This document shows, in pieces, positions 23,690 to 35,231 of a DNA stretch of 64,000 nt. The notes beneath the pieces are model-generated. The model ran no database searches, was not told where the DNA came from, and worked only from the letters and a program-made list of their open reading frames with translations. Made by a program: the position numbers and the translations under genes. Source of the DNA: Crotophaga sulcirostris (taxonomy: Eukaryota; Chordata; Aves; Cuculiformes; Crotophagidae); NCBI GenBank assembly GCA_013397455.1, contig VYZB01000057.1, forward strand, positions 2,902,646 through 2,966,645, given 5' to 3'. Within the stretch, counting starts at the first letter, position 1. The number at the start of each line of letters is the position of its first letter.

Positions 23690-24150
23690 GCCAGCAGCAG
23701 CACTGCATTGGTGAGAATCGGCAGCAGAAACAGCAAGTTCTGCAGCTGAACTCTAGATCCAGGTGAGCAAGTGGTCCCCTGAGGGAGGGAGAGCCCAGGA
23801 GGGAGCCAGAGCTGGGTGACTCCTGAATCCCAGAAGCGGCAGCTCACACGTGGGTGGCTGATGTGCAGGGCATGTTCCCGGCAGCACTGGTGGGGGATTT
23901 AAATGGTCCCTAAGGAATGCCAGCGACTGGAGTGCCACGAACAGGAGTCTGGCTTGTTGGAAGGGTGTGGAGAGGCAAGGCAGTTTGCTAAGGCAGTTTG
24001 TGAGGGGAGGATGAGCAGGCAGGGCACAGGGAAGGTGCTGGATCTGTACCTTGGCCAGAACTACCAGAGAACCACAGTGGCAACTTACCAGAAAGCTAAG
24101 GCATCTCCTAGCCTTTATCCAGCCATGGCTGATGCAGCCTAAACCTCTGT
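23690..24150. mobile_element. GC-richer islet, possibly retroelement-derived
   Basis: Base composition changes sharply here: the stretch is G-rich on the plus strand (GAGGGAGGGAGAGCCCAGGAG) inside an AT-rich region. It carries a TTTAAA box in GGGGGATTTAAATGGTCCC (about 23891-23909) and a short direct repeat of AAGGCAGTTTG in GCAAGGCAGTTTGCTAAGGC. The pattern recalls the U3/R or leader part of avian ERV LTRs, but I cannot verify it and see no clear boundaries or target-site duplication. The 163-codon minus-strand open frame across it (23753-24244) is proline/leucine-rich, has no recognisable domain, and is probably a by-product of higher GC. Confidence 0.3.
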
Positions 24151-26290
24151 TTTCATGCTTCTTGGAATTCTGTATTTGCCTTAGCTTAAAGGAAAGAGCA
24201 GGTTGGTATGCATCACTTGCACAGTCTGGTAAAACCAACAGCAAGACTGTCTTGAAATGCAGAATTCAAACATGAAATCATTGATTACCATACACTTAAT
24301 GTGAATCTTTCTTCCCACCTGAATTATAATATGGTTTGACAGTTAAAGACAGATTTGTTTTAAGGTCTGAAATTCATGGTTGACTAGAGCTTGAATATAA
24401 AGATGGAAAATGTTTTCAAGCATGTATAAAAGCAAACATGCTCTCAGATGCCTAATAAAGGTTTGGAGCTGGAAAGAATATGAAAGGGTGGAGTGGTTGA
24501 CTTGTACAGAATTGTTCAAGGAACTGAATGTTGATAGCTTGGTCAGATAACTTACTAGGATGAGGTAGCAGTCTCCAAGTACTCTAACAGTATAACCATG
24601 AAAAAAATGCAAGGAAAAAAGAGTATAACACTCACCATACCAGACAGTAGTTAATAGCGGTGTTTCCAGATAATTTTGTACACAAACACCTTTATAATCA
24701 ATTAAAACACATGACATCAACATGAGAAAGCTAAAAATAAAAACACCTCTCTTTATAGCTGAGGAGTCTTAAGCAATTACAGGCAATTCCAGAGTTATTT
24801 AAGATCAGTCAGCATGTCTTCAGGTAATCCAGGTAGAACTTAAGGGTTTGTAAGAGACCCACCATTAGAGTTCAAAATCTGGAAGATATACTGCAGAAAA
24901 CAATCTTGTGCTGACACTGGTATTGACTTCATGATTTAATGTTAGGATCCCCACCTCCACCCCCCATCTCAAATATTGATTATTTTACATTAAACAAGAA
25001 CACAGGATTCGTGCAATTTACCTTGTAAAAAGAGAAACTTTGAGAAAGATTATAAATATACCTCTGAGTTATTACGACATCAAGCTGCCTTGATTTACTG
25101 CAGTGTCTCTGCAACCCTATGCAGTACTGCTTGTAATTCAAAGTGACTCATTGTAATACATCACAAGAATTTCACTTTTCTGTCTGTGTGAAATGGTTAA
25201 TTAATAGGAATCCAAACTGAGTCCTAGCAATTCTTTTTATGTTTTTATGCTAGTTATTTTAGTTAAATTTGCTTAACTCCTGTAGAGTCCAGACTCAGGG
25301 ATATTTAGAGTGTTTTCCCAAAGATGTCTGTACTGCTTTGTCTGATTCAGTACTAAAGCTTAATGTTCTTGCTTTTCCAGTTTAAATGTTGTTGCCTGGA
25401 CTGACCAGATAATTTAACAATTTTTAATAAACAAACAATTTGCAGTTTCCTTTGCTAAAGAAACTGCAAGTGACAGTTGTATTGTGGTTAGTATAATTTA
25501 CTGTAATACAAACACATGCTTTGGACTGCATAGTGTTTAGCCATAGATGATTTCCTTCTTGATGTGAAAATACGATCAATTAGTAGAGGGTGTTATTGAC
25601 CACACTATTACTTATATCGATCTATTAGGGCATTATAAAATGAAAATCTTAGCTAATGCTTCTATCTAGTACATCTCTGATGATCTCAGTAGGGTGATAC
25701 ATATTTTGATTTACGTCATTCCATAATTCTCATCTGAGTTACATCTCTGCAATTGCATTTACTTCAGGGGGGTTTGCTGGAATAACTGAAGAGAAAAGGT
25801 GTGATTAATATGTCTCATAAAAAAGAGTAAATGGCCAATGGTGCTTTAAGTGCCAAGTGGACATTTGAATACTCTCTGCCTCATTGTTTAGCATTCATAT
25901 GAAGATTTTCGATGTCATTCTGATCCTAATTGTCATTAGTTTTTGCTCTGTTAATAACAGAGCTCATTTAAATATCTCAGTTTCAGCCGTGAAGCTAATC
26001 TTTAGTTATTTGGAGAAACTATTTAATGATATACTTTTAGGTCTGCCACTTGCATGCTATAATGGTTTTAATTCTAACTGAGGAACTGCATGGCTTATTT
26101 AAGTATCTGATACGGTATAGCTATAATGAAGTCTCCCTTGACTGAGACATCAGTCAATCCATACTTAAAGACTGCAAAGTTTAGTCTAATTGTAGACTCA
26201 GATTTCTTATATCAACATCTGTGATTAGTATTTTACATAATGCCTTGTTACTGGGGAAAATTCAACCCTCCCAGCTGCAGATATGCTTAT
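24151..26290. other. Unique AT-rich non-coding DNA
   Basis: No gene or named repeat was recognised. A 126-codon minus-strand open frame (24343-24723) shows no domain or plausible exon boundaries. Confidence 0.55.
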
Positions 26291-26663
26291 TCATAGAATC
26301 ATATAATCATAGAAAGGTTTAGGTTGGAAGAGACCTTTAATGATCATCTAGTCCAACCACTTTGCCGTGGGCAGGAACATCTTTCACTAGATCAAGCCGC
26401 TCAAAGCCCCATCCAATGTGATCTTGACCTTCATAGGACAGGTGTTCCATCCCTCTGATCATTTTCATGGCCCTCCCCTGGACCAGTGCTAACACATCCA
26501 TGTCTTTCTTGTGCTGGGGACCCCAAAACTGGATATAGTACTCCAGGTAGGGTCTCAGGAGAGCAGGTTAGAGGGGGAGAATCACCTCCCTTGATCTGTT
26601 GGCCATGCTTCTTTGTATGCAGCCCAGTATATGGTTGGCTTTGTGAGCTGCGACCACATATTG

Positions 26664-27014
26664 CTAGCTCATATCCAATATTTCATCCTCTAATATCCCC
26701 AAGTCTTTCTCAGCAGGGCTGCTCTCACTTAATTCAACCAACAGTCTGTATTGATATTGGGGATTGCTTGACCCAGACCTTGCACTTGGCCCTATTGAAC
26801 GGCATGAAGTTTGCATGGGTCCACTTCTCAAGCCTACAAGTTCCCCCTGGATGGTTTTCCTTCCCTCAGGCCTATCAACTGCACCACTCAGTTTGGTGTC
26901 ATCTGCAGACTTGCTGAGTGTGCACTCAATCCCATTATGTAATTGATGAAGATAATGAACAGTCTTGGTCCCAGTACAAAGCCTTGAAAGCAATGACTTG
27001 TTACCAATTTCCAC
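26664..27014 (-). pseudogene. CR1 ORF2 reverse-transcriptase remnant (motif C region)
   Basis: The minus-strand frame contains LHNGIECTLSKSADDTKLSG at about residues 25-44, the CR1 RT block normally read as NGIECTLSKFADDTKLGG. The catalytic YADD/FADD box appears as SADD, so the aromatic residue is lost while both aspartates remain. Farther on, EKDLGILEDEILDMS corresponds to the CR1 '[14 protein letters not shown]' block. The first 25 residues do not fit the expected PQGSVLGPVLF segment, which indicates a frameshift near 26940-27010. Confidence 0.88.
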
Positions 27015-27022
27015 TTGGACAT

Positions 27023-27208
27023 TTAACCGTTGACTGCCACTCTTTGGATGTGGTCATGCATCCAATTCCTTATCCATCTAACAGTACATCCATCAAACCC
27101 GTTTCTCTGATTTAAAGTAAGGATGTTATATGGGACAGTGTCAAAGACCTTACAGAAGTTAAGGCAGGTGACATCAGTTGCTCTGCCATTATCCATCGAC
27201 ACAGTCAC
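27023..27208 (-). pseudogene. CR1 ORF2 reverse-transcriptase remnant (motif A region)
   Basis: The minus-strand translation contains GRATDVTCLNFCKVFDTVPY and then GFDGCTVRWIRNWM. This corresponds to the CR1 RT segment usually reading GRATDVIYLDFCKAFDTVPH and GFDGWTVRWIRNWL. The aspartate of the LDF triplet, expected to be the metal-binding residue of RT motif A, is asparagine here (LNF, about residue 17). The frame ends at a stop after RVAVNG, just before the part that should hold the SGVPQGS motif. It is a dead fragment of a retrotransposon protein, not a host gene. Confidence 0.88.
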
Positions 27209-27362
27209 TCCATTGCAGGAGGCCTCCTAGATTCATTAGACGTGACTTGCCCTTTGTGAAGTCATGTCTATAATCACCTCCCTGTCTTTCATATGTTTCA
27301 ATATGTCTTCCATGAAGATCTGTTGCATGATTTCTTATTTCCAGTACTTGACTGGGCTGCAA

Positions 27363-30300
27363 CAAAAATGCATACTGAAGTATAAAATCTTTAATCCTTA
27401 GATGGCATCAAATAGAGATAAGTATTTTAAACTTGTGAAGTTACAGATATTAAAAACAAGACAGGAAACTGAGTTGATGGTGAGACACCAGGTTTAAATG
27501 AGTTAGTAACTTCCATATGAAGATAATTACCTCAGGGACAGTAGTGGGCACTGCAGTTTCAATTATTAAAGCTAGATCGTCTAGAACCACTGCGAAGATT
27601 GCTATCAGATACAAAGCAAGGTTGAGCAGGCATAATAGCTAGACTTTATTTAGATGTGACTTAGCCCTTTTTATCTCCCTTCCCCTCTCTTTTTTACACT
27701 TGATCTTCCTTGAATTACCTAAATCTCTTCCCTTTCCTGCCTTGAGTTCCTCCCCAAAACATCCCATGAGGAGTTCTGTGGAATTCTAAAATGCTCTTCA
27801 TTTGCATCCCAATGTGTGTTCCACCTCCAGGCAGCAACTCCTGCTAATCTGAAGGGTAATCTGGGGCTCTTCCAAGTGGCTCATGGCAATGGGTTTTATA
27901 CATGAACACTTGGGCTGAATATCTTCTGGGGCAGCCCTGAAAGGGGCACAGGAAAAGTACTTATTCCTTGGAGGTCTTTATTTTCGGTTCCTACTTGCTG
28001 TTGTGCTCCTGTGCTTCTCTGGGCTTGTCAAGATGGGCTGTTGATGGGTTTATGGCTCCTATGATGGACCTGAGAGCGGCTGGAGCAGGATATTATTTGT
28101 GTTCTTGTCACCTCCCCCATTGTCTCGCTGTGCTCCTTTGTAAGTGTGCAGATGAGTTTTCATCACATAACACTCATGTTATACCAAGAGTATACCCATA
28201 AGATTGTTTTTGTTGGCTACAAAGCAGAATGAATCTGAGGACTGGGCAGTGTCTGGACAAGTAGAAGCCTAAGGTCTAATTCTGCTTTCCTCTGCGATTT
28301 TAGATAACTGAATCAGTCTTCAGTTATCAGTGTGTCAGTTTCTAAAAGGAATATGAGAAGACATATCAGAATCCCAGGGTGATTTGGAAGATAAGCACAG
28401 AAATATGTGGATGATGTTCAAATATCAAAACAGTGGAGTCCAGGTAATGGTTAGAGATCAATTGCCAAATACTCTGATGATTGCTATTAATATTGTGGTA
28501 GCCTGCAGCATTTCCTGTTTTTTGTATGTGTTAATTATTTGCAGCATTTTAAGCTAACAAGAAGTTTTAGCAATGTCTCAGAAAACTATTCATAGCAAAA
28601 GTAGAGAAACACTCTCAATTTTTACAGACCTGTTGTGTTTTCTCATAGTATGCCTTGCAATTATAACTTTTTTTCTTACAAAGTACAAAGTTTTGCAAGC
28701 TAAAAGCATGCAACACAAAGAGCCAAGGGACCTGCACGATACTATTAATTGAGGTGTATAACCTCACTGTTCCCTTGTCCATCTATTTTCTTAAATAACA
28801 GGCTTGTCTTACATGGAAATGAAAAAAGGTGCCATGGTCAGCCCTGACAACACATCTTGTTCTGTAGCTAAATTACTCAACATCAATCATTTAAACATCC
28901 TATTGTGGAATTCATTCTACCTGTAATTGTGGTTTCTCACTTGCTTTCAGTTAAAAATGGTTCCATTGTTCAGTTACTGCACTAGAGGAAAACATTGTGA
29001 CCACTCTAAAAATAAAACCTGTACCATTCAGATCTGATCTGTAGTAACGTAGTCTCTGGGCATAAAATCACCATCTGCAATGGTTTACTTTGTAGATACT
29101 CTAATGTTTTTAAAATGCAGTTTACCTAGGAATTGAACAGAAGCATTTAAAGTCAAATGATCTTGTTCAAGCAATCCTTTTGCTTTTGCTCATTTTTGCT
29201 CAGAGAAGTGTCTGAATACTATTAGTTCCAAGCATGCCTTGTCCTCATGCAAAATGTTTAAGCAATTGTATAATTTTTTATCAGCTGCAAATGCGTAATG
29301 AAATTTCAGTTCTGTTGTGAATGTTGTTGTCAGACTTACAGTTTTAGGCAATAAAAACACTCTCTTTGCTATCATCAAAGGCAATCTCCAGTGAAACTTC
29401 CTGTATCACTTGTTCAGCAGCGGACCTCTAAAGATGCATTGCTAAAAGAAGAGAGAGAGAGAAAAAAAAAAGAAGAGAAAATTATTTCTTCTTTTTAACT
29501 TACAGATTTAAATTCTCATTGTTTAGATTTCTGGCAAGAAGGACAGTGTTATAAGCCCTAGAGGATATATATGTATGCATTTGTTCATTAAAGATGAGGC
29601 TGAGTAAACCAGACCAGTTCTCATGAGCCTCCAAAAAACATATTGTGAGATGAACTAAATTTGAATGAGTAAACCAGTTGGGAAACCACTTCAAGGAGAG
29701 CCCCATTATATCCCATCCTGACAAATACATATGATACATATTAATTGTAATGGGAATGTTAAAATCCCACTGTGAAGGGATGCCTGTTATTTCCAAAGTG
29801 ACTATCAGCTGTAGTTTGCTTTAGTCACAAACAGGAGAGGTTTTTTACCTGCTTCTGGTACAAACACACGAGCTAGCTGGGGAAATGGGACAAAGATCTT
29901 ATTTCCTGTGTGCCCTCTTCATTGTATTGGACACTCTTCTCCTAAAATACCAGTTCATCAGCTAAGGTGGCATCAAATCACCAGATAAGACATATCTTGT
30001 CTCTTAAATGGACACAGTCTTTCCAGAAGAAATTATTAAGTATTACTTGTGGAGACTTATTAATGTCTTTCTCTTTTTGTGGGATACAGGAGGGAATAGA
30101 GGAAATAAGGAACAGGTAAATCTATATTCCTGTAGCTTGGTATCAGTTCACATTAATTACAAGGCTGCATTTATAAGTTGTTCTATTGTGACATTTTATT
30201 ATTTGAAGCCAAACAAAGCATTCCACACATTTTTTTTGAATGAGCTAAGGTAAAACAGTTTATTCTAACTCTGACACTATCCAACTTAGGACACTTCCAT

Positions 30301-31254
30301 CGCAGCTAAACTTTGAATGTTGTCACTGAAAAGCTTATTCTGCTTTGGGTTACATCTTTTTAATTGATTTTACTGTATTTCCCATTTATATATTTTTCAG
30401 TTCTTTTCAAGTTTCCTCATTTTCTATTCCTATTTTAGCTTCATTCATCGGTTCTCTTTGAATTCCCACATATAGTTCAGAGTTTTAAAGACACTTTTCT
30501 CCAGATCTTTGCGCTTTCATTAGCATATATTCAAATGGTACTGAGAAGTCTTTTCATTACTATTTCATACTGCTCTTTGCCATGAGTCAAATTTCTTCTC
30601 TTATGGAACTTCAAACAATCCATCAACAATACTGTCACTTTATACTTACATCAAATGTTGAGGATTTGTTATAAATAAGAATTAATATCTTACAGCATTC
30701 GTTACAAAGCTTGTTTAGTGAAAATTGTGCTTGGACTTTAATATAATATCTAACCTCAAATTGTGCAACAGGTTACATTCTAAGCTAATGTTATTGAGTA
30801 CAATTCTACTGAGCTAAATTAAGTTGAACCTCTTCATATGGATACTCAATCTTATCTGAAGATGAAATATGAACATGAAAAAACATGAGATAATGCACTG
30901 GTGTCCTGATAATGAAGCTTGATGGTAAGAGTTCATTTAGTGTTCTAGATACACACCACAGACATTGCCAAAAGCAAATCTAATACGATATGCCAAAAAT
31001 ACCTATAGATCTGTTCTCACTTCCTGAAATGCTGTAAATGATAGTAGATCTATGTCAGTTTGCTATATTAGTTTTTAAGCTGTTTTCAGAAGTAAACAAT
31101 ATGCAACAACCATGGCCATCTATAGAATAATAAATAATAAATGCTTCATTTTACATTCCCAGTCATTAATGAGATCTTTATTAACATAGGTGTTGAGTTG
31201 AGCCCTTTCTGTGTATTGTACATGTATTTATGTCTGAAAAATACAAAAAAGGAA
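27363..31254. other. Unique non-coding DNA with simple tracts
   Basis: No gene was recognised. A less AT-rich stretch at 27.75-28.2 kb holds a 77-codon open frame without a recognisable domain. A homopurine tract at 29444-29481 is listed separately. The remainder is anonymous AT-rich sequence. Confidence 0.55.
29444..29481 (+). repeat. Homopurine GA/A tract with partial hairpin
   Basis: Thirty-eight consecutive purines include a (GA)n core at 29450-29461 and a 10-base A run. The right end AAAAGAAGA can pair with the pyrimidine string TCTTCTTTT just downstream, across a loop of about 11 bases. Such tracts are prone to slippage and triplex formation. No function is implied. Confidence 0.8.
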
Positions 31255-31320
31255 ATACATATATATACATATATATATATGTGTTGCATGTGGGTATATA
31301 CACACGTGCATACATATTTA
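31255..31320. repeat. TA/CA alternating purine-pyrimidine tract
   Basis: The tract consists of TA, CA and GT dinucleotides, starting ACATATATATACATATATAT and later including GTATATACACACGTGCATAC. Two strictly alternating purine-pyrimidine runs of about 24-28 bases are separated by a short TGCATGTG segment. Decayed dinucleotide microsatellites look like this. Alternating tracts can melt easily or adopt Z-DNA. Confidence 0.85.
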
Positions 31321-31784
31321 TAAAAGTTTGGTAGACACCGCACAGTCATTTGGCTATATCTGATTAGCCCATACAATTAATTAAAACTAAATCCGGGCTC
31401 GTATTCATTACTTATCAGAAGTTCATTGAAATAGCAAAGGTTATAAAACACAAAACTGCATCATGAAACAGAATGGGCATTCAGTTTGGAAAATACAAGT
31501 ATTCTTTAGGGCCATATTAGGTTATGGTTGTGTGACTGGTATTTAAAATCCAGAGCATTTGAATGAATAACGAAGTGTTTTTGCAAGATGATGTTACAAA
31601 TCAACATAATTATTCTGCTAAAGAAATGAAACCACAAGTTCCACAGACTTGAGTGTATAACTCGAGCTTCAGCCAATTTAATTTTTTTCTGCAAATAACA
31701 TTTTTTAATGAATGATCACTTTCCAAATGGTTTTTAAAAAGCATGCATGAAACAAACAATGGCAGACCTCTAACAGGGCATGAA
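31321..31784. other. Unique AT-rich non-coding DNA
   Basis: Nothing recognisable was seen; open frames are short and domain-free. Confidence 0.5.
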
Positions 31785-31822
31785 GAGTGTGTGTCTGATA
31801 GTGTGTGTGTGATAGTGTATGC
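31785..31822 (+). repeat. Interrupted GT microsatellite
   Basis: Short GT runs are separated by CTGATA and GATA interruptions (GAGTGTGTGTCTGATAGTGT and GTGTGTGATAGTGT). The interruption repeats itself, so the present array arose by duplicating a GT-plus-GATA unit of roughly 14-16 bp. A smaller pure (GT)6 run lies at about 32289-32300. Confidence 0.85.
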
Positions 31823-34800
31823 TTGCGTGCATACTCACAACACTGCCTGAAGTGTATCTTGGGCAGATTCATCCCTTGAAGAAGTATTCTGACCAAAAGT
31901 CAATACATTGTGTGGAAATGGCTAGGGTCTAACTGCATATTGCAAAGATGTTCACAGAAAACACCCCAAATTTATGACTTTGGTGGAGGTATTGATTTGT
32001 GATGGACTTACATGTTATTTTATCCTCTGTCTGCCTGAAAAGTGATGTCTTTCTGGTTCTAAATGCTGGGAATTTTTTAGAAGCAAGGAAGTGATACTGT
32101 CTGAGTTATAGCATAGCTTTGTGAATGGAGCCCAAAAGAAATGCTAGAATTTCTATTTCCACTGTCCGTTATTTAATTGACAAATGATAAATACAGATTA
32201 ATTATATTGGGATAGCTAAAATGAAAATATGTACAAATAGGAGTCTAAGACAAACCCAGCCAATATTGGTGTCTGCCTGTCTACCTAAGTGTGTGTGTGT
32301 CTTTTTCATCTCAGCTAGAATCACAAATTTCCTTTGACTTATTTAGTACACAGAGATGCCTCTTGTTCATAAGGCTTGGTTACTCTTTGAAAATGTAGGA
32401 GTGTAGATATTTACTGCTCCTTTTCTTCAAAGATTCTTAAGTAGCATTACTGTTTTTATTAAGATATTTCTTCTTACCTTGAACTGTCTTGCATTGCAGG
32501 TTTCCCATTACCTTTGTTTTAACTCAGTAGAATGTTTTATGTCTCAGAATTACATGTTTGTGAACTTAAATTTTCTTAGCATTTCTAGCTAATTTTCTGA
32601 AAATCAATAGGAAAGTACTTTAAGTTCTATGCATTTGAAAATAGAGATTTATAACCACATTATTAGACATACTGCATTTGCTCCTCTTTAAATGCTCAAG
32701 CACCACAACAGTGAAATTCTGAAAGGAGGTTTTTGTAACACAACTCTACCTTGTTTTAGAAATTAAAAAGCAGTATTTATATGAGACATAGCAGACTGTT
32801 GCAAATATTTGATTTGTCAGCTGCTTTGTCTTAAACTTATCTTCCATGGTAACAAAAGTAAATGAGTTTATGTTTACTTAAATATATTAATCTGCTTTAA
32901 TTACTTAAAAAAAAATTAATGATAATTTACACTGAATAATACTGCAAACATTAGTTGCCAATTTGATTTTGGTTAATAAATTAATGTTGCACATGAGCTA
33001 TGGGAGAAACAGCATTTGTGAATTTTGTTTTCTCAGTCCACTCATTTCATGAGGGAACTATCCCCTTAGACATGAATAATTTTAAATTAAACACTTTTCT
33101 TCCTGGCATCCTGCTGACTTTTAGTCTCTGCTACCCCCAAATGAAATGTCAAAGTATAGCCCAGTCTCTGAAGTTCAACCTAGTGCCAAATAACTAAAGT
33201 TTACAAATTTTATTATAAAAATGTGGTTTTATTTGAATCTTTGCATTCAAAGACATTTAACAAAGTACTGGAAAGACTTTCATATACTGACACAGATTAT
33301 ATTTACCTAGAGTTTCTGTATAAAATGTCAATAGATGACCATTTTTTATGACTCAGAAAGACTTGCTGTTGTAAATAAAAATAATGATGTTAGTCTTGAA
33401 TGATATATCTAATAGTATTTTTTTCTTGAAATTATAAATCACGTATTATGAAGAATTAACTGAAATAGTATATTGAAGTAGGTGAATAATTTTATAGAGG
33501 AAATTAAGAGTGCATACTATTATTTTGGGAGATACACTATTGGAAGTCAAATCATTCAACTTCTACATTGTTATTTTTAGTTGTTGTTATTTTATAATTG
33601 TTATTATGATTAGTCTTTGACCAAAATAGTGCTTTTAGTAAAATCATATCTACCTAGTCCAACGGCCTTTCAAAGTGTCTACCTTTAGCCAGTTAAGCTA
33701 TAAACGGGCTTAATATGCATTTCAAATCTTTATACCTGTAAAATGCAACACTCTCCAATCCTTCACAGGAGGTGGATGTGAAGATTAAAGAATCAAAATT
33801 TTAAAAGTGGTACTCAGATGGCAAAGGTTAGCAAGTTCCTGCATATTCATCATGGTTGGTGAATTGTTCTCCTGAGGTCTGATGTGCAATTTCAAGTGCT
33901 GAGTTAACTAAAAATGTGATTATATATCACATATTTATTTTAGTGATTGTGCTGAGAAGTAGACTAGTTAACATTCTACTATATCTCGCAGAGAAGAAAT
34001 AGCTTTAGTATTACTCAGTCCTCCCACCTCATGTAACAAATGCATTAAGAGCATTGAGAAGTAAATTAGTCACACAGTCACCTGATCTTGCTAAAGTATA
34101 TAATTAATTTAAGAAAAAGTATTTTAAAGGGTGAAACATCACTATCTTGTTTCTTACTTTTGTATCAATATAAAGAGAGGAAGCCAGTAGATAATATAGT
34201 GACATATACTGCTTAATTTAGAAGGACATTTCAATGCTCGTGCCGAACAGCTATCCTTGTGCAAACAGACATATGAAAAATAAAATCTTATATTTTGAAT
34301 GCATTCTTTAAGAAGATGCGATTTCCTTTTCACTTAAAAAACTGATCACTACAGATTATATTTAGAGTTTAGTTATAAATCTCTCCAGAATATCACTCTT
34401 AGGGATCTTTTGGATCTAGTGAGATTTGGGACCTCTCCTATTTGGTAGCAGCAGCCAGGGAACAAGGGCTATTGGTAAAAGAGTAAGCTGTTCCTTATGC
34501 TTGGACATAAAAGTTACGCAGAATTTTGGTTTTAGGTATCAGCATAGATTTTGCTTGTTTTCCCTAAGTGATATTTCCAAGACTGTGAAGAGTGTGTGGT
34601 AAGGAAAAGATCAGTCCATCTCAACTAATTCCTTCACCCCAGGTCAGGTCCTTTATTTGTGTTTCCAGTATTTTTTCCTTCTGTTCTTTCATATCAGTCC
34701 GTATGATTGAACCAGTTCAACTCCTCTATGTTGAGATGGAAAGGCTAGTGCCTATTGAATACTGGATGTACGTACTTAGATTTGGTGGGTTTCCATTAAT

Positions 34801-35201
34801 AAACCATAAATGGCTCCTCTTTCCACTACTTTCCCTCTTCTCCCTTATTGCCCTTTTTCTTGGTCTCCCCTCTGACATATACATGAGCATTCCTAAGAAT
34901 TTCCCAACGTTTTGACTGAGACAGCTGGACCTGAATAATGTCAACAATTTCAAACAAGATAATCAGGAGGAAAGTATGCATCAAGAAGGACACTCTTGAA
35001 CTGAAGTTTTTAAACAGATGGGAAAATGCCTGAAAATTGATGCATAAATTTTAATGTTATTAAGCAGAAGAAAATATTTTGGTTTCGTTCTTAGCTCCTC
35101 ATAACACATAGCAGCAGCAGCAGAAGAGTTCTAAAAATAAAGTGCTCTATTAGGGCTACAGATAATGTGTAAGAAAGAATGACTTGCATCAAGATTTTTC
35201 T
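31823..35201. other. Unique AT-rich non-coding DNA
   Basis: No gene or named repeat was recognised. It is very AT-rich between 32.8 and 34.4 kb. A plus-strand frame of 107 codons (34592-34915) is hydrophobic, but has no recognisable domain and no exon-like context. Confidence 0.55.
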
Positions 35202-35231
35202 AAACAAACAAACAAATAAATAAATAAATAA
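35202..35231 (+). repeat. (AAAC)n(AAAT)n tetranucleotide repeat
   Basis: About three AAAC units pass into about four to five AAAT units without interruption. A short AGC run, AGCAGCAGCAGCAG, lies 80 bp upstream at about 35110-35123. The abrupt unit switch suggests a C-to-T change spread by slippage. Confidence 0.92.

Larger units (their letters stand above)
26291..27362 (-). mobile_element. CR1 LINE copy, 5'-truncated, minus strand
   Basis: Read on the minus strand, this copy runs from inside the ORF2 reverse-transcriptase region to an intact CR1 3' end. On the plus strand that end begins TCATAGAATCATATAATCAT, followed by GGTTGGAAGAGACCTTTAAT, the reverse complement of the CR1 tail. RT remnants are visible at 27023-27208 and 26664-27014. 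Compared with the copy at 45.96-46.72 kb, about 270 bp of the 3' region are missing at about 26430. The upstream (5') boundary near 27362 is approximate. CR1 moves by target-primed reverse transcription, and 5' truncation is the norm for the family. Confidence 0.93.

Noticed and set aside
23753..24244. 163-codon minus-strand frame as a gene
   Set aside because: Rich in Pro, Leu and Ser because of local GC content, with no family resemblance. Kept only as part of the GC-rich islet.
26486..26917. 143-codon plus-strand frame
   Set aside because: It is the antisense of the CR1 3' region and RT remnant, not an independent gene.
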